Shown here piece by piece: positions 20,105 through 30,113 of a DNA stretch of 64,000 nt. Position 1 is the stretch's first letter. Every line of letters starts with the position of its first letter. The notes below the pieces were generated by a model. It did no database searches. It was not told the DNA's origin and saw only the letters and a list, made by a program, of their open reading frames with translations. A program made the translations under genes and the position numbers. This DNA is from Alcaligenes faecalis (GTDB lineage Bacteria > Pseudomonadota > Gammaproteobacteria > Burkholderiales > Burkholderiaceae_B), in assembly GCF_002443155.1 (NCBI RefSeq), contig NZ_CP023667.1, positions 1,922,001-1,986,000 on the forward strand, in the 5' to 3' direction.

Positions 20105-20485
20105 ATGAGCATCGTCGAACTGAACGAAGAAACATTCCAGGCTGCAGTAGAAGACGGCAAACCCCTGATCATCGACTTCTGGGCTCCCTGGTGCGGTCCA
20201 TGCCGCCAGTTTGCTCCCGTCTTTGACGCGGCGGCAAGCAAGCACGCGGACGTGACCTTTGCCAAGGTCAACACCGAAGAAGAGCAGGAACTGGCCGCTG
20301 GCCTACGTATCCGCTCCATTCCTACGCTGATGGTATTCCGTGAACGCGTTCTGCTGTTCTCGCAAGCCGGCGCCCTGTCTGCTGCCCAGCTGGACGACCT
20401 GATCGAGCAAGTCAAGTCTGTGGATATGGAAAAAGTCCACGCTGAGATCGCTGCCCAGCAAGATCAGCAAGCTGACCAGGCCTGA
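20105..20485 (+). CDS. Thioredoxin
   Basis: A 126-residue cytoplasmic thioredoxin that reduces protein disulfides. The active site WAPWCGPCRQ is intact, and the cis-proline loop is RSIPTLMVF. The last 20 residues are an extra charged, glutamine-rich tail (AEIAAQQDQQADQA). I chose the ATG of MSIVELNEETF, preceded by GGAGG; the open frame 19 codons further runs through a terminator hairpin and cannot be coding. It is convergent with a DUF2024 gene. It may be a secondary thioredoxin, not the main TrxA. Confidence 0.93.
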   Translation: MSIVELNEETFQAAVEDGKPLIIDFWAPWCGPCRQFAPVFDAAASKHADVTFAKVNTEEEQELAAGLRIRSIPTLMVFRERVLLFSQAGALSAAQLDDLIEQVKSVDMEKVHAEIAAQQDQQADQA

Positions 20486-20500
20486 TTCAGCCTGCTCTAC

Positions 20501-20534
20501 AAAAAACGCCAGACGGCTTGTCTGGCGTTTTTTT
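20501..20534. terminator. Bidirectional intrinsic terminator
   Basis: ACGCCAGA and TCTGGCGT arms with a seven-base loop between six A and seven T residues. It separates the convergent thioredoxin and DUF2024 genes. Confidence 0.92.
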
Positions 20535-20549
20535 ATGCCTGGACCTGAC

Positions 20550-20813
20550 TTATTCGCAGTTTTCCAGCTCGATAATCGCGAAGCCACTGCGCTTGATTTC
20601 ACTCTCTACCGGCGCAGACGCCATTTCCGTATGGCAAAAGCGGCACTCGCGCGAGGTAAAATTCTCAACCTTCACCCCTTTGGCCGCCAGATAACGCTGG
20701 CCATAGCTCAAGACCTTGTCCATATCCTTGGCATCGTCGCTGACCAAAATATCAAAGTGCATACGACGTCCGTCAGGACGCACGACGTAGGTATCAAACA
20801 CTGCAATCTTCAT
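20550..20813 (-). CDS. DUF2024 family protein
   Basis: An 87-residue protein matching, from memory, the DUF2024 family (MKIAVFDTYVVRPDGRRMHFDILV). Function is not established. A possible metal or redox motif, CRFCH, lies at residues 57-61. It begins 24 bases after the stop of a redoxin-like gene on the same strand, so the two probably form an operon. No signal peptide or membrane segment is present. Confidence 0.8.
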   Translation of the reverse strand: MKIAVFDTYVVRPDGRRMHFDILVSDDAKDMDKVLSYGQRYLAAKGVKVENFTSRECRFCHTEMASAPVESEIKRSGFAIIELENCE

Positions 20814-20837
20814 GACAAACCCTTTTCAGCAAAAAAC

Positions 20838-21368
20838 CTAATAAGTACACGTAGGCCCGCAAGAGGAAGAGCCCTCCTTTTCCTGATTCCCCTCTTTCCT
20901 GGTTTCTTCGACCGGGCGGCGAGCAATCAGCTGACCGACAAAAGCGCCCAGACGCAGATCGTCCAAATGCCCCAATTCCTTCAGGGCCAGATTGCCATCA
21001 CGGTCAAAAATAATGGTGGATGGTGTCCCGCCCAGGCCCCACTCCTTCATGGTGCGCGGCAAGGGGCCACTGCCTGAGGGCTGATCAATGGCGATGGGAA
21101 AATTCAGACGGTACTCATGGGCGAAGGCTTGCAATGCGGCCGGGCCCATCACGTCGTGATGTTCGAACACGCTATGCAGACCGATGATGCGCAGATCGTC
21201 ACGCGAGAACAGCGTATCGAGCTTTTTGGCTTGCGGCAGGCTGTTGATGACACAGCCCGGACAAAGCATCTGGAAGGCAGTGACCACCACAACGCGGCCA
21301 CGCAAGGATGACAGGCTTAATGGCGCGGTCGTATTGAGCCACTGACTGGCATGGATCTCGTAGGACAT
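20838..21368 (-). CDS. Redoxin/TlpA-like protein with CPGC motif
   Basis: A 176-residue thioredoxin-fold protein of the AhpC/TSA-redoxin group. The likely active site is MLCPGCVI (C40 and C43 by my count), and GGTPSTIIFDRDG provides the cis-proline loop. It has no signal peptide, so it should be cytoplasmic, unlike most TlpA proteins. The C-terminus is a charged linker ending SSSCGPTCTY, a second cysteine pair. The ATG of MSYEIHAS is preferred over a TTG five codons earlier. It is upstream of the DUF2024 gene. Whether it is a peroxidase or a disulfide reductase is unclear. Confidence 0.8.
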   Translation of the reverse strand: MSYEIHASQWLNTTAPLSLSSLRGRVVVVTAFQMLCPGCVINSLPQAKKLDTLFSRDDLRIIGLHSVFEHHDVMGPAALQAFAHEYRLNFPIAIDQPSGSGPLPRTMKEWGLGGTPSTIIFDRDGNLALKELGHLDDLRLGAFVGQLIARRPVEETRKEGNQEKEGSSSCGPTCTY

Positions 21369-21576
21369 GACATACACCCACAATGCTGACTAAACCCGAT
21401 CATACCCGCAGGCGGAATGCAGACTTAGAAGGAATCAGAAGTGTTTAGTATGGCCACAGCCTGGACGGCACGAAGGGACAATCGTCTGGAAAAGATACCT
21501 TTGCGTCCAGAAAACCCCATCAAGGCAGATGGTGGCAAGAGGTCCATTGCGGACTTTGGGCTGAACAGAAAATGAC

Positions 21577-22173
21577 TTACGCTTGCTCCAGGGGCTCACA
21601 TTCACCCTGGCCGCGTGTCATATTGATAAAGGACTGCTGAAACTCCGCCTTATGCTCGACCGGCAGATTCAATACCCACTGCACGCCCTCAGCGTCGAAC
21701 TGTTCGTCCTGAACCTGAACGCCAAAGCTGTCGAAACGGGATTGAACCAGGGCCAGATCGGCGAAGGAGCAGCGGCAGCGCAAGGCGGCCATGGGAATCA
21801 GTTCCTGCTTGTCAGCAAGCCGCAAACATTGAGCGGCCACGCCGCCATAAGCACGCACCAGACCGCCCGTGCCCAGCTTGACGCCCCCAAACCAGCGAAT
21901 AACCAGCACCGCGACGCGGTCGCAATCCTGCCCTTCTATGGCTTGCAAAATGGGGCGCCCGGCTGTGCCGCCGGGTTCACCATCATCGTTAAAACGGTAT
22001 TCAGACCCGATCTTGTAGGCCCAGCAATTATGCGTGGCATCGGGCACACCCTTGGCCTGAAAGAAGGCCAAAGCCTGGCTGGCACTGTCTACAGGAGCAG
22101 CCAGTGCCAGAAAACGGCTTTTTTTGATGTCCTGCTCGAAGCTGGTGGGCTCACACAGGGTAAAGACGGCCAC
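21577..22173 (-). CDS. yigZ: YigZ family protein (IMPACT domain)
   Basis: A 198-residue protein of the YigZ/IMPACT family, of uncertain biochemical role but linked to translation control in eukaryotic relatives. The conserved core DATHNCWAYKIG, NDDGEPGGTAGRPIL and RWFGGVKLGTGGLVRAYGG is complete, followed by the EF-G-like C-terminal domain. Translation seems to start at GTG. It lies eight bases after the ybiT stop codon, so the pair is almost certainly one transcript. Confidence 0.93.
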   Translation of the reverse strand: MAVFTLCEPTSFEQDIKKSRFLALAAPVDSASQALAFFQAKGVPDATHNCWAYKIGSEYRFNDDGEPGGTAGRPILQAIEGQDCDRVAVLVIRWFGGVKLGTGGLVRAYGGVAAQCLRLADKQELIPMAALRCRCSFADLALVQSRFDSFGVQVQDEQFDAEGVQWVLNLPVEHKAEFQQSFINMTRGQGECEPLEQA

Positions 22174-22181
22174 CCCTGGCC

Positions 22182-23780
22182 TCAGTCCTGCTCGCGGCTG
22201 GCCAGGTAGTCTTCGTAGCCACCGCGGTAATCGACCAGACGGCCTTCAGGCATCACTTCGATAATGCGAGTTGCCACACCGGAGACGAACTCGCGGTCAT
22301 GGGACACGAAAATCAGAGTGCCTTCAAATTTTTCCATGGCCATCTGCAAGGACTCGATCGATTCCATATCCAGGTGGTTGGTCGGTTCGTCCAGCAGCAT
22401 GACGTTGTGACGACCCAGCATCAGGCGAGAGAAGGTCATGCGGTTTTTCTCGCCACCGGACAACACTTTCACGGGTTTGATGATGTCATCCGCCGAGAAC
22501 AGCATGCGACCCAGCACGGAGCGCAGGGACTGGTCATCGTCGCCGGCCTGACGGAACTGGCTGATCCAGTCAAACACATTGTCTTCGGTGTCGAATTCGT
22601 CCGATACGTCCTGAGCCATGTAGCCGATATCGGCGTTTTCGGACCAGACGACCGAACCACTGTCAGGAGCCAGATCACCGGCCAGCAAACGCAGCAAGGT
22701 CGTCTTACCCACACCGTTCGCACCCACAATCGCGATTTTCTCGCCCGCTTCAATCATGGCCGAGAAATTCTTGATAATGGGGTGATCGTAGGACTTGCTC
22801 AGCCCCTCGATGGTGACCGCCAGGCGGTGCAGCACTTTTTTCTGTTCAAAACGGATAAATGGGTTCTGACGCGAAGAAGGCTTCACCTCGATGGTGTCTG
22901 CCTTCAGACGACCAATCTGTTTCAGACGCGAGGTAGCCTGACGGGACTTGGACTTGTTGGCGGCAAAACGGCGCACAAAGTCCTGCAGTTCGCCAATACG
23001 CTCTTTGGCCTTGGAGTTGGCCGCCAGCACACGTTCGCGCGACTGCACGGACGCCAGCATGTAATCGTCGTAGTTGCCGGGGTAGACACGCAGCTCGCCA
23101 TAATCCAGGTCGGCCATGTGAGTGCAAACCTGGTTCAGGAAGTGACGATCGTGACTGATGATGATCATGGTGCTCTGGTAGCTGTTGAGCACATCTTCCA
23201 GCCAGCGGATCGTGTTGATATCCAGGTTGTTGGTCGGCTCGTCCAGCAGCAGAACATCGGGGTTGGAGAACAGGGCCTGTGCCAGCAGCACACGCAGTTT
23301 CCAGCCGGGAGCAATTTCGCTCATGGGCAACTGGTGCTGTTCGACGGGAATTTCCAGGCCCATCAGCAATTCACCGGCACGACTCTCGGCGGTATAGCCG
23401 TCGTACTCGGCAAAACGGGCCTCCAGCTCGGCGGCCTTCATATAGTCTTCTTCGGTGGCTTCTGGATTGTCGTAGATGGCATCACGCTCTTGCATGGTGC
23501 TCCACATTTCGGTGTGGCCCATCAGCACCACATCCAGCACGCGCTTGTCTTCGTAAGCAAACTGGTCCTGACGCAGCTTGCCCAGACGCACGCCCGGGTC
23601 CAGCGATACATTACCCCCGCTTGGCTCCAGGTCGCCGCCAATGATTTTCATGAAGGTAGACTTGCCCGACCCGTTGGCACCAATCAGGCCATAGCGGTTG
23701 CCTCCGCCCAGTTTGACACTGACGTTTTCAAATAAAGGCTTGGCACCAAACTGGATCGTTAAATTAGCGGTGGAGATCAC
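22182..23780 (-). CDS. ybiT: ABC-F family ATPase YbiT
   Basis: A 532-residue cytoplasmic protein with two ABC nucleotide-binding domains and no membrane part; ABC-F proteins act on the ribosome. Walker A motifs are GANGSGKST (34-42) and GANGVGKTT. The second domain has a normal signature LSGGEK, whereas the first has MSEIAPGWK in that place, a feature shared with YbiT. The linker is basic ([19 protein letters not shown]). Both LDEPTN Walker B motifs are intact. It heads a two-gene unit with yigZ. Confidence 0.94.
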   Translation of the reverse strand: MISTANLTIQFGAKPLFENVSVKLGGGNRYGLIGANGSGKSTFMKIIGGDLEPSGGNVSLDPGVRLGKLRQDQFAYEDKRVLDVVLMGHTEMWSTMQERDAIYDNPEATEEDYMKAAELEARFAEYDGYTAESRAGELLMGLEIPVEQHQLPMSEIAPGWKLRVLLAQALFSNPDVLLLDEPTNNLDINTIRWLEDVLNSYQSTMIIISHDRHFLNQVCTHMADLDYGELRVYPGNYDDYMLASVQSRERVLAANSKAKERIGELQDFVRRFAANKSKSRQATSRLKQIGRLKADTIEVKPSSRQNPFIRFEQKKVLHRLAVTIEGLSKSYDHPIIKNFSAMIEAGEKIAIVGANGVGKTTLLRLLAGDLAPDSGSVVWSENADIGYMAQDVSDEFDTEDNVFDWISQFRQAGDDDQSLRSVLGRMLFSADDIIKPVKVLSGGEKNRMTFSRLMLGRHNVMLLDEPTNHLDMESIESLQMAMEKFEGTLIFVSHDREFVSGVATRIIEVMPEGRLVDYRGGYEDYLASREQD

Positions 23781-23843
23781 GTAAACGTACTTTGAAAAAG
23801 GTTGAGTTCAACCCAGTAGTGTATCAAGCAGGCGCGAAATCCG

Positions 23844-24806
23844 TTAGTGCTCGTGCTCATCCAGGACCAGATAAGCCATGCCGTCCTCGGTGGCCAGGCC
23901 CACTTCCTTGCCTACAGGCAGGCTGACCTTGACGTCCACATGGCCATAAGGCAGGCCCGTCACGACCGGAACCTTGACGGTTTCACGCAGCCAGCGCACC
24001 ACCGAGTCCATATCAAAGCCGTTATCCGAAGCCCCTGTCTTGTAAGCCGTGAAGCGGCCCAGCACGACGGCCATTTGACGCTTCAGCACGCCGGCATGCC
24101 AGAGTTGCGTCAACATGCGCTCGACCCGGTACGGGGCTTCGCCCACGTCTTCCAGGAACAAGATGCCGCCGTCAATATTGGGGAAGTACGGCGTGCCCAG
24201 CAAGGAGCAGACCAGGGCCAGATTACCGCCCCACAGAACACCGTGACCATCGACGGCATCCGAATCCTCGGACTCAAAGCTGAACAGTTCCAGCTCGCCA
24301 CGCATCAATTCACCAAACAGCTCGGTTGTCAGCTCGTCAGTCTCATCGCCACCGAAGTCGGCAATCGCGGTGGGGCCGGTATAGCTGATGGCCCCAGTCT
24401 GCGCCAGCAAGGCCAGATTGAAGGCGGTGAAATCCGACATGCCCACAAAACGCTTGCCGCTATCGGCCACTGCGCGCCAGTCGATCTGGCCCAGAATGCG
24501 GCTCAAACCATAGCCGCCGCGTGTCGCCATCACAATAGGCTGGGGCTGCTGCAAGGCGCGCTGTACAGCGGCCAGACGCTGGGCGTCCGTACCGGCAAAG
24601 CGTTCGTGTACCGCCAAGGCGTCCGGATCTATGTCCACGGCAAAGCCCAGCTGGTTCAAACGCTGGCTGGCCAGCTCCAGGCGTTTGGGTTCAAGGATCT
24701 GGCCAGAGGGCGAAAACAGATAAATGCCCGAACTGTCCTGCTGCCCACAATGGCACTCGCCATGTTCGTGGTGATGGTGATGATGGTCGTGCTCGGGGCT
24801 GCTCAT
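23844..24806 (-). CDS. LD-carboxypeptidase (peptidase S66) with histidine-rich N-terminus
   Basis: A 320-residue serine peptidase of the LdcA/MccF family that removes the terminal D-alanine from muropeptide tetrapeptides during wall recycling, or cleaves related substrates. The nucleophile is S124 (VGMSDFTAFN); the histidine of the triad lies in GHVDVKVSLPVG and a glutamate in FLEDVGEAPYRVE. The first 20 residues are unusual: nine histidines (H6, H8-13, H15, H19) with C18 and C20, likely to bind zinc, nickel or copper. There is no signal peptide, so it should be cytoplasmic. It stands between ybiT and the tRNA deaminase gene. Confidence 0.9.
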   Translation of the reverse strand: MSSPEHDHHHHHHEHGECHCGQQDSSGIYLFSPSGQILEPKRLELASQRLNQLGFAVDIDPDALAVHERFAGTDAQRLAAVQRALQQPQPIVMATRGGYGLSRILGQIDWRAVADSGKRFVGMSDFTAFNLALLAQTGAISYTGPTAIADFGGDETDELTTELFGELMRGELELFSFESEDSDAVDGHGVLWGGNLALVCSLLGTPYFPNIDGGILFLEDVGEAPYRVERMLTQLWHAGVLKRQMAVVLGRFTAYKTGASDNGFDMDSVVRWLRETVKVPVVTGLPYGHVDVKVSLPVGKEVGLATEDGMAYLVLDEHEH

Positions 24807-24845
24807 GATTAACCTTGAAAATAAAGTGCTGCTATTTTAGCGAGA

Positions 24846-25406
24846 CTACTGGGCGCCATCCAGCGGCGATTGGACTGTTTGAGCCTGCTTTTGCAACTTC
24901 TTTTGTTCGCGTCGTTCACGGAAAAAATCCCGCAAGGCCTGAGCCGCCTCCTCGGACATCAAGCCACCCGAAACACGCGTGTGGTGATTCAGAGTGGGAT
25001 GCAGATGCAAGGACTCCACACTGCCACACACCCCGGTCTTGGGATCAGCTGCCGCCCACACCACACGCGACAGACGCGCATGCAGCAAAGCGCCCAGACA
25101 CATCATACAAGGCTCTAGCGTCACGAACAGGCTGGCGCCGGGCAAGCGGTAATTGCCGACTTTACGCGTTGCAGCGCGCAAGGCCACGATCTCGGCATGT
25201 TGGGTGGGATCATGGTCGCAAACCGTGCGATTGGAGCCCACAGACAGCAGCCTGCCGTCCGCGTCCAATAGTACGGCACCTACGGGCACCTCGCCGATGC
25301 TGGCCGCCAGTTGAGCCTGTTCCAGGGCTAAAGCCATAGCCTGAGCATCACTCAAAACATCACTCTCTGTTTGCGGTGGTAAGCTAGTTGGCATCGTTAA
25401 ATCCAT
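24846..25406 (-). CDS. tadA: tRNA-specific adenosine(34) deaminase
   Basis: A 186-residue zinc enzyme that converts A34 to inosine in tRNA-Arg(ACG). The zinc and catalytic site are HAEIVAL and [21 protein letters not shown]-like segment appears as [10 protein letters not shown]. The C-terminus has a basic tail ([13 protein letters not shown]). The start is uncertain: ATGs at 25406 and 25394 are both possible, and the frame remains open to 25466, which would overlap the divergent ABC transporter gene. I chose 25406. Confidence 0.93.
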   Translation of the reverse strand: MDLTMPTSLPPQTESDVLSDAQAMALALEQAQLAASIGEVPVGAVLLDADGRLLSVGSNRTVCDHDPTQHAEIVALRAATRKVGNYRLPGASLFVTLEPCMMCLGALLHARLSRVVWAAADPKTGVCGSVESLHLHPTLNHHTRVSGGLMSEEAAQALRDFFRERREQKKLQKQAQTVQSPLDGAQ

Positions 25407-25455
25407 TGCGTTATTCAAACCCTGTCGGCACAGCAAAAGGGTCATTTTACTGTCT

Positions 25456-26400
25456 ATGCAGAACACTCCTGATTCTCACGCTATTTTGCGTGTTCGAGGC
25501 CTGAGCAAACAATACGCAAACGGGCACCAAGCCCTGCACGCTTTGGACCTGGATATCTGGCGGGGCGAGATTTTTGCCCTGCTCGGCTCCAACGGCGCAG
25601 GCAAAACCACCTTGATCAGCATTATCTGCGGACTGGTCAACCGCAGCAGCGGCACCGTATTGGTGGACGGCGCAGACAATGTCGACGACTACAAGCGTGC
25701 CCGCCAGAAAATTGGCCTGGTGCCGCAAGAGCTAAGCGCCGACTCTTTCGAGTCCGTCTGGAATACCGTCAGTTTCAGCCGTGGCCTGTTTGGCAAAGCG
25801 CCCAATCCGGAGCTGATCGAGCAGATTCTGAAAGACTTGTCGCTGTGGGACAAAAAAGACAGCCCCTTGATTACGCTCTCGGGCGGTATGAAACGCCGCG
25901 TGCTGATTGCCAAGGCACTGTCCCACGAACCGGAAATCCTGTTTCTGGATGAACCGACCGCCGGTGTGGACGTGGCCTTGCGTCAAGGCATGTGGGCCTT
26001 GGTGAAACGGCTGCGCAGCCAGGGCGTCACCATTATTCTGACCACCCACTACATCGAAGAAGCCCAGGAGATGGCCGACCGCATCGGCTTCATCAATAAA
26101 GGTTCACTGCAGCTGGTGGAAACCAAAGACAATCTGATGCGCCGCCTGGGCGGTAAAACCCTGAGCCTGAATCTGGCCGAGCCGATCAGCGCCCTGCCCG
26201 CTGCGCTGGAAACGCTGGGACTGCAAAGCACTGCCGACGGCATGAGCCTGCTTTACCCCTTGACCAAACGCGAACAAGGTCATGACCTGAGCAATTTGCT
26301 GGCGGCAGTTGGGCAAGCGGGGCTGACCATTACCGACATCCATACCCGCGAGCGCAGTCTGGAAGATATTTACGTTGAGTTTGTAGGGGCACAGTCATGA
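25456..26400 (+). CDS. ABC transporter ATP-binding protein (YadG-like)
   Basis: A 314-residue ATPase of an ABC-2 type exporter. Walker [11 protein letters not shown]-loop LVPQELS, signature LSGGMKRR, Walker [13 protein letters not shown] and the switch histidine in TTHYIEEA are complete. The last 90 residues form the extra C-terminal domain usual in this subfamily. The stop codon overlaps the permease start (ATGA), so the two proteins form one transporter. It resembles E. coli YadG, whose substrate is not known. It diverges from tadA. Confidence 0.93.
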   Translation: MQNTPDSHAILRVRGLSKQYANGHQALHALDLDIWRGEIFALLGSNGAGKTTLISIICGLVNRSSGTVLVDGADNVDDYKRARQKIGLVPQELSADSFESVWNTVSFSRGLFGKAPNPELIEQILKDLSLWDKKDSPLITLSGGMKRRVLIAKALSHEPEILFLDEPTAGVDVALRQGMWALVKRLRSQGVTIILTTHYIEEAQEMADRIGFINKGSLQLVETKDNLMRRLGGKTLSLNLAEPISALPAALETLGLQSTADGMSLLYPLTKREQGHDLSNLLAAVGQAGLTITDIHTRERSLEDIYVEFVGAQS

Positions 26401-27158
26401 ACTGGTACGCCATCCTGGCCATTTATCGCTACGAAATGTCACGCACCCGACGCACCCTGCTGCAAAGCATCGTAGCCCCCGTGATTTCCACCGCCTTGTA
26501 TTTTGTGGTGTTTGGCGCTGCCATTGGCCATCGCATCAATGAAATCGGCGGCGTGCCTTATGGCGCGTTTATCGTGCCTGGGCTGACCATGTTGTCGGTG
26601 TTGACCCATAGCGTGTCCAACGCTGCCTTCGGGATTTACTTTCCGCGCTTTACGCGCAATATCTACGAGATTCTGTCTGCCCCCATTTCACACTTCGAGG
26701 TGACCTTGGCCTTTGTGGGCGCAGCAGCCACCAAGTCACTGTTTCTGGCGGCTATCATCCTGATCACGGCGCGGCTATTTGTGCCTTACGAAATTGCCCA
26801 CCCTATCTGGATGCTGTGCTTTCTGGCCTTAACCGCCCTGACCTTCAGTCTATTGGGTTTCATTATCGGTATCTGGGCCGACAACTTTGAAAAGCTGCAA
26901 TTCGTGCCCATGCTGATTCTGACGCCACTGACCTTTTTGGGCGGCACCTTCTATTCCATCGACATGCTGCCCGAGTTCTGGCAGAAACTGACCTTGCTGA
27001 ACCCGGTGCTGTACCTGATCAGCGGCTTTCGCTGGAGTTTCTTTGATCTGGCCGATGTGAATGTGTGGCTGAGCCTGACCATGACACTGCTGTTTTTAAG
27101 TGTGTTTCTTGCCGTGGCGGGCTGGATTTTCAAAACGGGCTATCGATTGCGCCCGTGA
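26397..27158 (+). CDS. ABC-2 transporter permease (YadH-like)
   Basis: A 253-residue inner-membrane protein with six membrane segments and the ABC-2 signature region ([19 protein letters not shown]). It is the partner of the overlapping ATPase gene, and the pair should export a substrate not identifiable here. A strong terminator follows directly, so this is a two-gene operon. Confidence 0.93.
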   Translation: MNWYAILAIYRYEMSRTRRTLLQSIVAPVISTALYFVVFGAAIGHRINEIGGVPYGAFIVPGLTMLSVLTHSVSNAAFGIYFPRFTRNIYEILSAPISHFEVTLAFVGAAATKSLFLAAIILITARLFVPYEIAHPIWMLCFLALTALTFSLLGFIIGIWADNFEKLQFVPMLILTPLTFLGGTFYSIDMLPEFWQKLTLLNPVLYLISGFRWSFFDLADVNVWLSLTMTLLFLSVFLAVAGWIFKTGYRLRP

Positions 27159-27160
27159 AT

Positions 27161-27193
27161 AAAAAAGGCCGGGAATACTTCCCGGCCTTTTTT
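27161..27193 (+). terminator. Intrinsic terminator of the yadGH-like operon
   Basis: The stem GGCCGGGAA/TTCCCGGCC with a short loop lies between six A and six T residues. Confidence 0.93.
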
Positions 27194-27248
27194 GGGAACT
27201 CGAACAGGACACGCAGTCGCTAAATACTGAACGTCCCCTCAGAACAGT

Positions 27249-27767
27249 TCAATCGGGATGCACAGCGCAATCCATAAAACTGGCTTGCTCTCCATACTGA
27301 CGCAGCTTTGCTTCCAGCACGGGTGCAGGCACCCCTTCAATCGGCTTGTAGCCCAGACGCTGCCAATAAGCCACGGCAGGCCCCAAGGACACCAGACTGC
27401 AGCGACGCAAGCCACGCTGCCAGGCATAGCGGCGACCGGCTTGCAACAAGGCCCCGGCCACCCCACGGCCTTGCGCGCGACGCATCACGGCGCAGTCGTG
27501 AATAAACCATTGGTCCGCAGGTGAAGGCAGGCTGTTCAGTGCATCGCCCAGAGACGGCGGCAGAAGGCCTGCCCAAGGATAGGACACCAAATAACCCTGC
27601 AGTTGATTGTCGGTATCACGTGCGACCCAGCAGCTCTCCGGCGCCAGATCCAGACGGTTCTGATAAAAGCTGCGGTCTTCCAGAATATCCGCGTCGTACA
27701 CATCCGCCTGGACTTCCAGCACCTGGCTCAGATCGTGCACCTGCATTAATTCAATTCGTACATTCAT
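27249..27767 (-). CDS. GNAT family N-acetyltransferase
   Basis: A 172-residue acetyltransferase of the GNAT fold. The acetyl-CoA loop is RRAQGRGVAGALLQAGRRYA, near residue 100, and the C-terminal YWQRLGYKPI strand is typical. The acceptor is unknown. I chose the ATG of MNVRIELMQVHDL, where family similarity begins; no ribosome-binding site is evident, so it may be translated by coupling with yajQ, whose stop lies 48 bases upstream on the same strand. Confidence 0.85.
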   Translation of the reverse strand: MNVRIELMQVHDLSQVLEVQADVYDADILEDRSFYQNRLDLAPESCWVARDTDNQLQGYLVSYPWAGLLPPSLGDALNSLPSPADQWFIHDCAVMRRAQGRGVAGALLQAGRRYAWQRGLRRCSLVSLGPAVAYWQRLGYKPIEGVPAPVLEAKLRQYGEQASFMDCAVHPD

Positions 27768-27815
27768 AGCTGCTACACGGCAGCGGCAGGCCACCACCGT
27801 GCCGTTTCACTCGGA

Positions 27816-28301
27816 TTAGTCGCGGAAGTTATCGTACTGCAGCGGCAATTCCACGTCGGTCTGCTTCAGCAGAGCGATGGCAGCCTGCAAGTCGTCCCGT
27901 TTCTTGCCGGTCACGCGCAATTTCTCACCTTGAATTTGCGTCTCGACCTTGAGCTTGGCGTTCTTGATGGCGGCAATCAGCTTCTTGGACGTAGGCTGGT
28001 CCAGACCCTGGCGCACCTTCACTTTCTGACGGGCACCGGCCACGTTCTCCAGCACTTTTTCAGTATCCAGGCAGCGCACATCAATACCACGGGCAGCAAT
28101 ACGGCCACGCAGAATCTGCATCATTTGCTCCAGCTGAAACACGCTGGGAGCCGATTGCAAAATGGTGTTCTCGTCTTCGAGTTCAAATTTGGCATCCGTA
28201 CCTTTGAAGTCAAAACGGGTGGCCAGCTCGCGGCTGGCTTGCTCGACTGCGTTACGCAGTTCGTGGGTGTTGACCTCGGATACAACGTCAAAAGATGGCA
28301 T
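27816..28301 (-). CDS. yajQ: YajQ family cyclic-di-GMP/nucleotide-binding protein
   Basis: A 161-residue cytoplasmic protein of the YajQ (DUF520) family, which in Xanthomonas binds cyclic di-GMP and modulates transcription. The start MPSFDVVSEVNTHELRNAVE, the RFDFKGTD segment and the C-terminal end are all family-typical, and the length is exact. It lies between an acyl-CoA synthetase and a GNAT gene, all on the minus strand. The role in this organism is inferred from family only. Confidence 0.95.
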   Translation of the reverse strand: MPSFDVVSEVNTHELRNAVEQASRELATRFDFKGTDAKFELEDENTILQSAPSVFQLEQMMQILRGRIAARGIDVRCLDTEKVLENVAGARQKVKVRQGLDQPTSKKLIAAIKNAKLKVETQIQGEKLRVTGKKRDDLQAAIALLKQTDVELPLQYDNFRD

Positions 28302-28375
28302 TCCTAACCGTCCTGTTCCTTAAGTGCAGACAGGCCGCCTAAAGCGACCTGTGTGCTTTTTAGAAAACGCTGCTC

Positions 28376-30028
28376 TTAGTCCGAAGCGGCTTGCTTGGCC
28401 TGCTGACGCAGCGCGAATTTCTGTATTTTACCTGTTGCCGTTTTCGGCAACTCCATAAAACTGAAATGTCGCGGTATTTTAAAGCCAGCCAGGTACTGGC
28501 GGCAATGCGCGCGCAGTTCTTCCACGGTGACTTCCGCGCCGGGACGGAGCTCAACATACACGTGCGGTGCTTCGCCCCAACGCTCGTCAGGCTGGGCCAC
28601 AACAGCCGCCGCTTGCACGGCAGGATGGCGATACATGACGTCTTCAATCTCGATGGAGGAAATGTTCTCGCCCCCGGAAATGATGATGTCCTTGCTGCGA
28701 TCCTTGATGCGTACGTAGCCGTCCGGCTCGCACACGGCCAGGTCGCCTGTGTGGAACCAACCGCCGCCCAGGGACTCCTGGGTGGCCTGCGCGTTCTTCA
28801 AATACCCCTTCATGGTGATATTGCCGCGGAACATGATCTCGCCCATGGTCTGGCCATCGGCAGGGACGGGTTCCATGGTTTGCGGGTCCAGAACCTGTAC
28901 GCCCCCTTGCAGGTGATAACGCACCCCCTGACGGGCATTGCGCTGCGCACGTTCCTGGATATCCAGCTCGCTCCAGGGGGCATGCTGCGCACAGACCGAG
29001 GCCGGGCCATAGGTTTCGGTCAGGCCATAAACGTGGGTCAATGCAAAGCCCATGCGCTCCATGCCTTCGATCATGGTGGCCGGAGGTGCCGCGCCGGCCA
29101 CCATGGCCGACACACCCTTGGGCAGGCGGGACTTCAAGGCTTCGTCGGAGTTGACCAGCAGGGAGTGGACAATCGGCGCACCACAGTAGTGGGTGACGCC
29201 GTAATCGACCATATTGTCGACCATGGCCTGAGCCTCCACCTTGCGCAAACAGACGTTCACGCCAGCACGAGCCGCGATCACCCAGGGGAAAGTCCAGCCA
29301 TTGCAATGGAACATGGGCAGGGTCCACAGATAGACCGCATGCTTGGGCATGTCCCATTCCAAGACGTTGGACAAGGCCCCCAGATACGCGCCACGGTGAT
29401 GATAGACCACGCCTTTGGGCTTGCCGGTAGTACCGCTGGTGTAGTTCAGGGCAATCGCGTCCCACTCGTTGGCGGGCAATTGCCAGTCGTAATCCGGATC
29501 GCCTCCGTCTACGAACTCTTCGTACGTTTGCGAGCCGATACGCTCTGCGCCAGTGTCAAAATAAGTGTCCACGACGTCAATAACCAGAATAGGCTCTTTG
29601 CTTTCGCGCAGGCTCAGGGCTTCTTTCATGACGGCGGCAAATTCGCTATCCACCAGCACCGCACGTGCTTCGCCGTGATCGAGCATATAAGCGATGGTGC
29701 TGGCATCCAGACGGGTATTCAAGGTATTCAGTACGGCGCCACACATGGGCACGCCAAAGTGTGCCTGAACCATGGGCGGAGTATTGGGCAACATCACCGC
29801 CACGGTGTCGCCTTTACCAACCCCTGCCTTGGACAGCGCACTGCCTAGCTGACGAGTGCGGGCATACAGCTGAGACCAACTCATCTTGATGCCGTTTTGG
29901 GCGGGCCCGTAAACCAGAGCCGGGTAGTCAGGGTAGACAAAAGCACTGCGCTCGATGAAATCCAGCGGCGACAAAACACGATAATTGGCGTCTGTCTGGG
30001 GCAAATCCTGATCGTAAATACTCACCAC
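28376..30028 (-). CDS. Acyl-CoA synthetase (AMP-binding, AlkK-like)
   Basis: A 550-residue ANL-superfamily ligase that activates a carboxylic acid to its CoA thioester through an acyl-adenylate. The P-loop-like motif LNYTSGTTGKPKGV, the adenylate motif VYGLTETYGP and the hinge GYVRIKDRSKDIIISGGENIS (split as GYVRIKDRSKD, IIISGGENISS) are present, as is the catalytic lysine in KTATGKIQKF. It resembles medium-chain fatty acid ligases. Translation starts at one of two adjacent GTG codons after GGAG. It diverges from crcB. Chain-length preference is not determined. Confidence 0.93.
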   Translation of the reverse strand: MVSIYDQDLPQTDANYRVLSPLDFIERSAFVYPDYPALVYGPAQNGIKMSWSQLYARTRQLGSALSKAGVGKGDTVAVMLPNTPPMVQAHFGVPMCGAVLNTLNTRLDASTIAYMLDHGEARAVLVDSEFAAVMKEALSLRESKEPILVIDVVDTYFDTGAERIGSQTYEEFVDGGDPDYDWQLPANEWDAIALNYTSGTTGKPKGVVYHHRGAYLGALSNVLEWDMPKHAVYLWTLPMFHCNGWTFPWVIAARAGVNVCLRKVEAQAMVDNMVDYGVTHYCGAPIVHSLLVNSDEALKSRLPKGVSAMVAGAAPPATMIEGMERMGFALTHVYGLTETYGPASVCAQHAPWSELDIQERAQRNARQGVRYHLQGGVQVLDPQTMEPVPADGQTMGEIMFRGNITMKGYLKNAQATQESLGGGWFHTGDLAVCEPDGYVRIKDRSKDIIISGGENISSIEIEDVMYRHPAVQAAAVVAQPDERWGEAPHVYVELRPGAEVTVEELRAHCRQYLAGFKIPRHFSFMELPKTATGKIQKFALRQQAKQAASD

Positions 30029-30113
30029 AAAGTCTCCAAAAAAGGGCGGGCTAACCGAAATGCACGGCGGTCCGTCTGATAATTGCGCTCTTACATTAGC
30101 TGGCTACAGAGCT

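Noticed and set aside
23844..24806. His-rich start of the LD-carboxypeptidase as a cloning tag artefact
   Set aside because: It is interrupted by Asp, Glu, Gly and Cys, is encoded in native context with mixed CAT/CAC codons, and continues smoothly into the protein.
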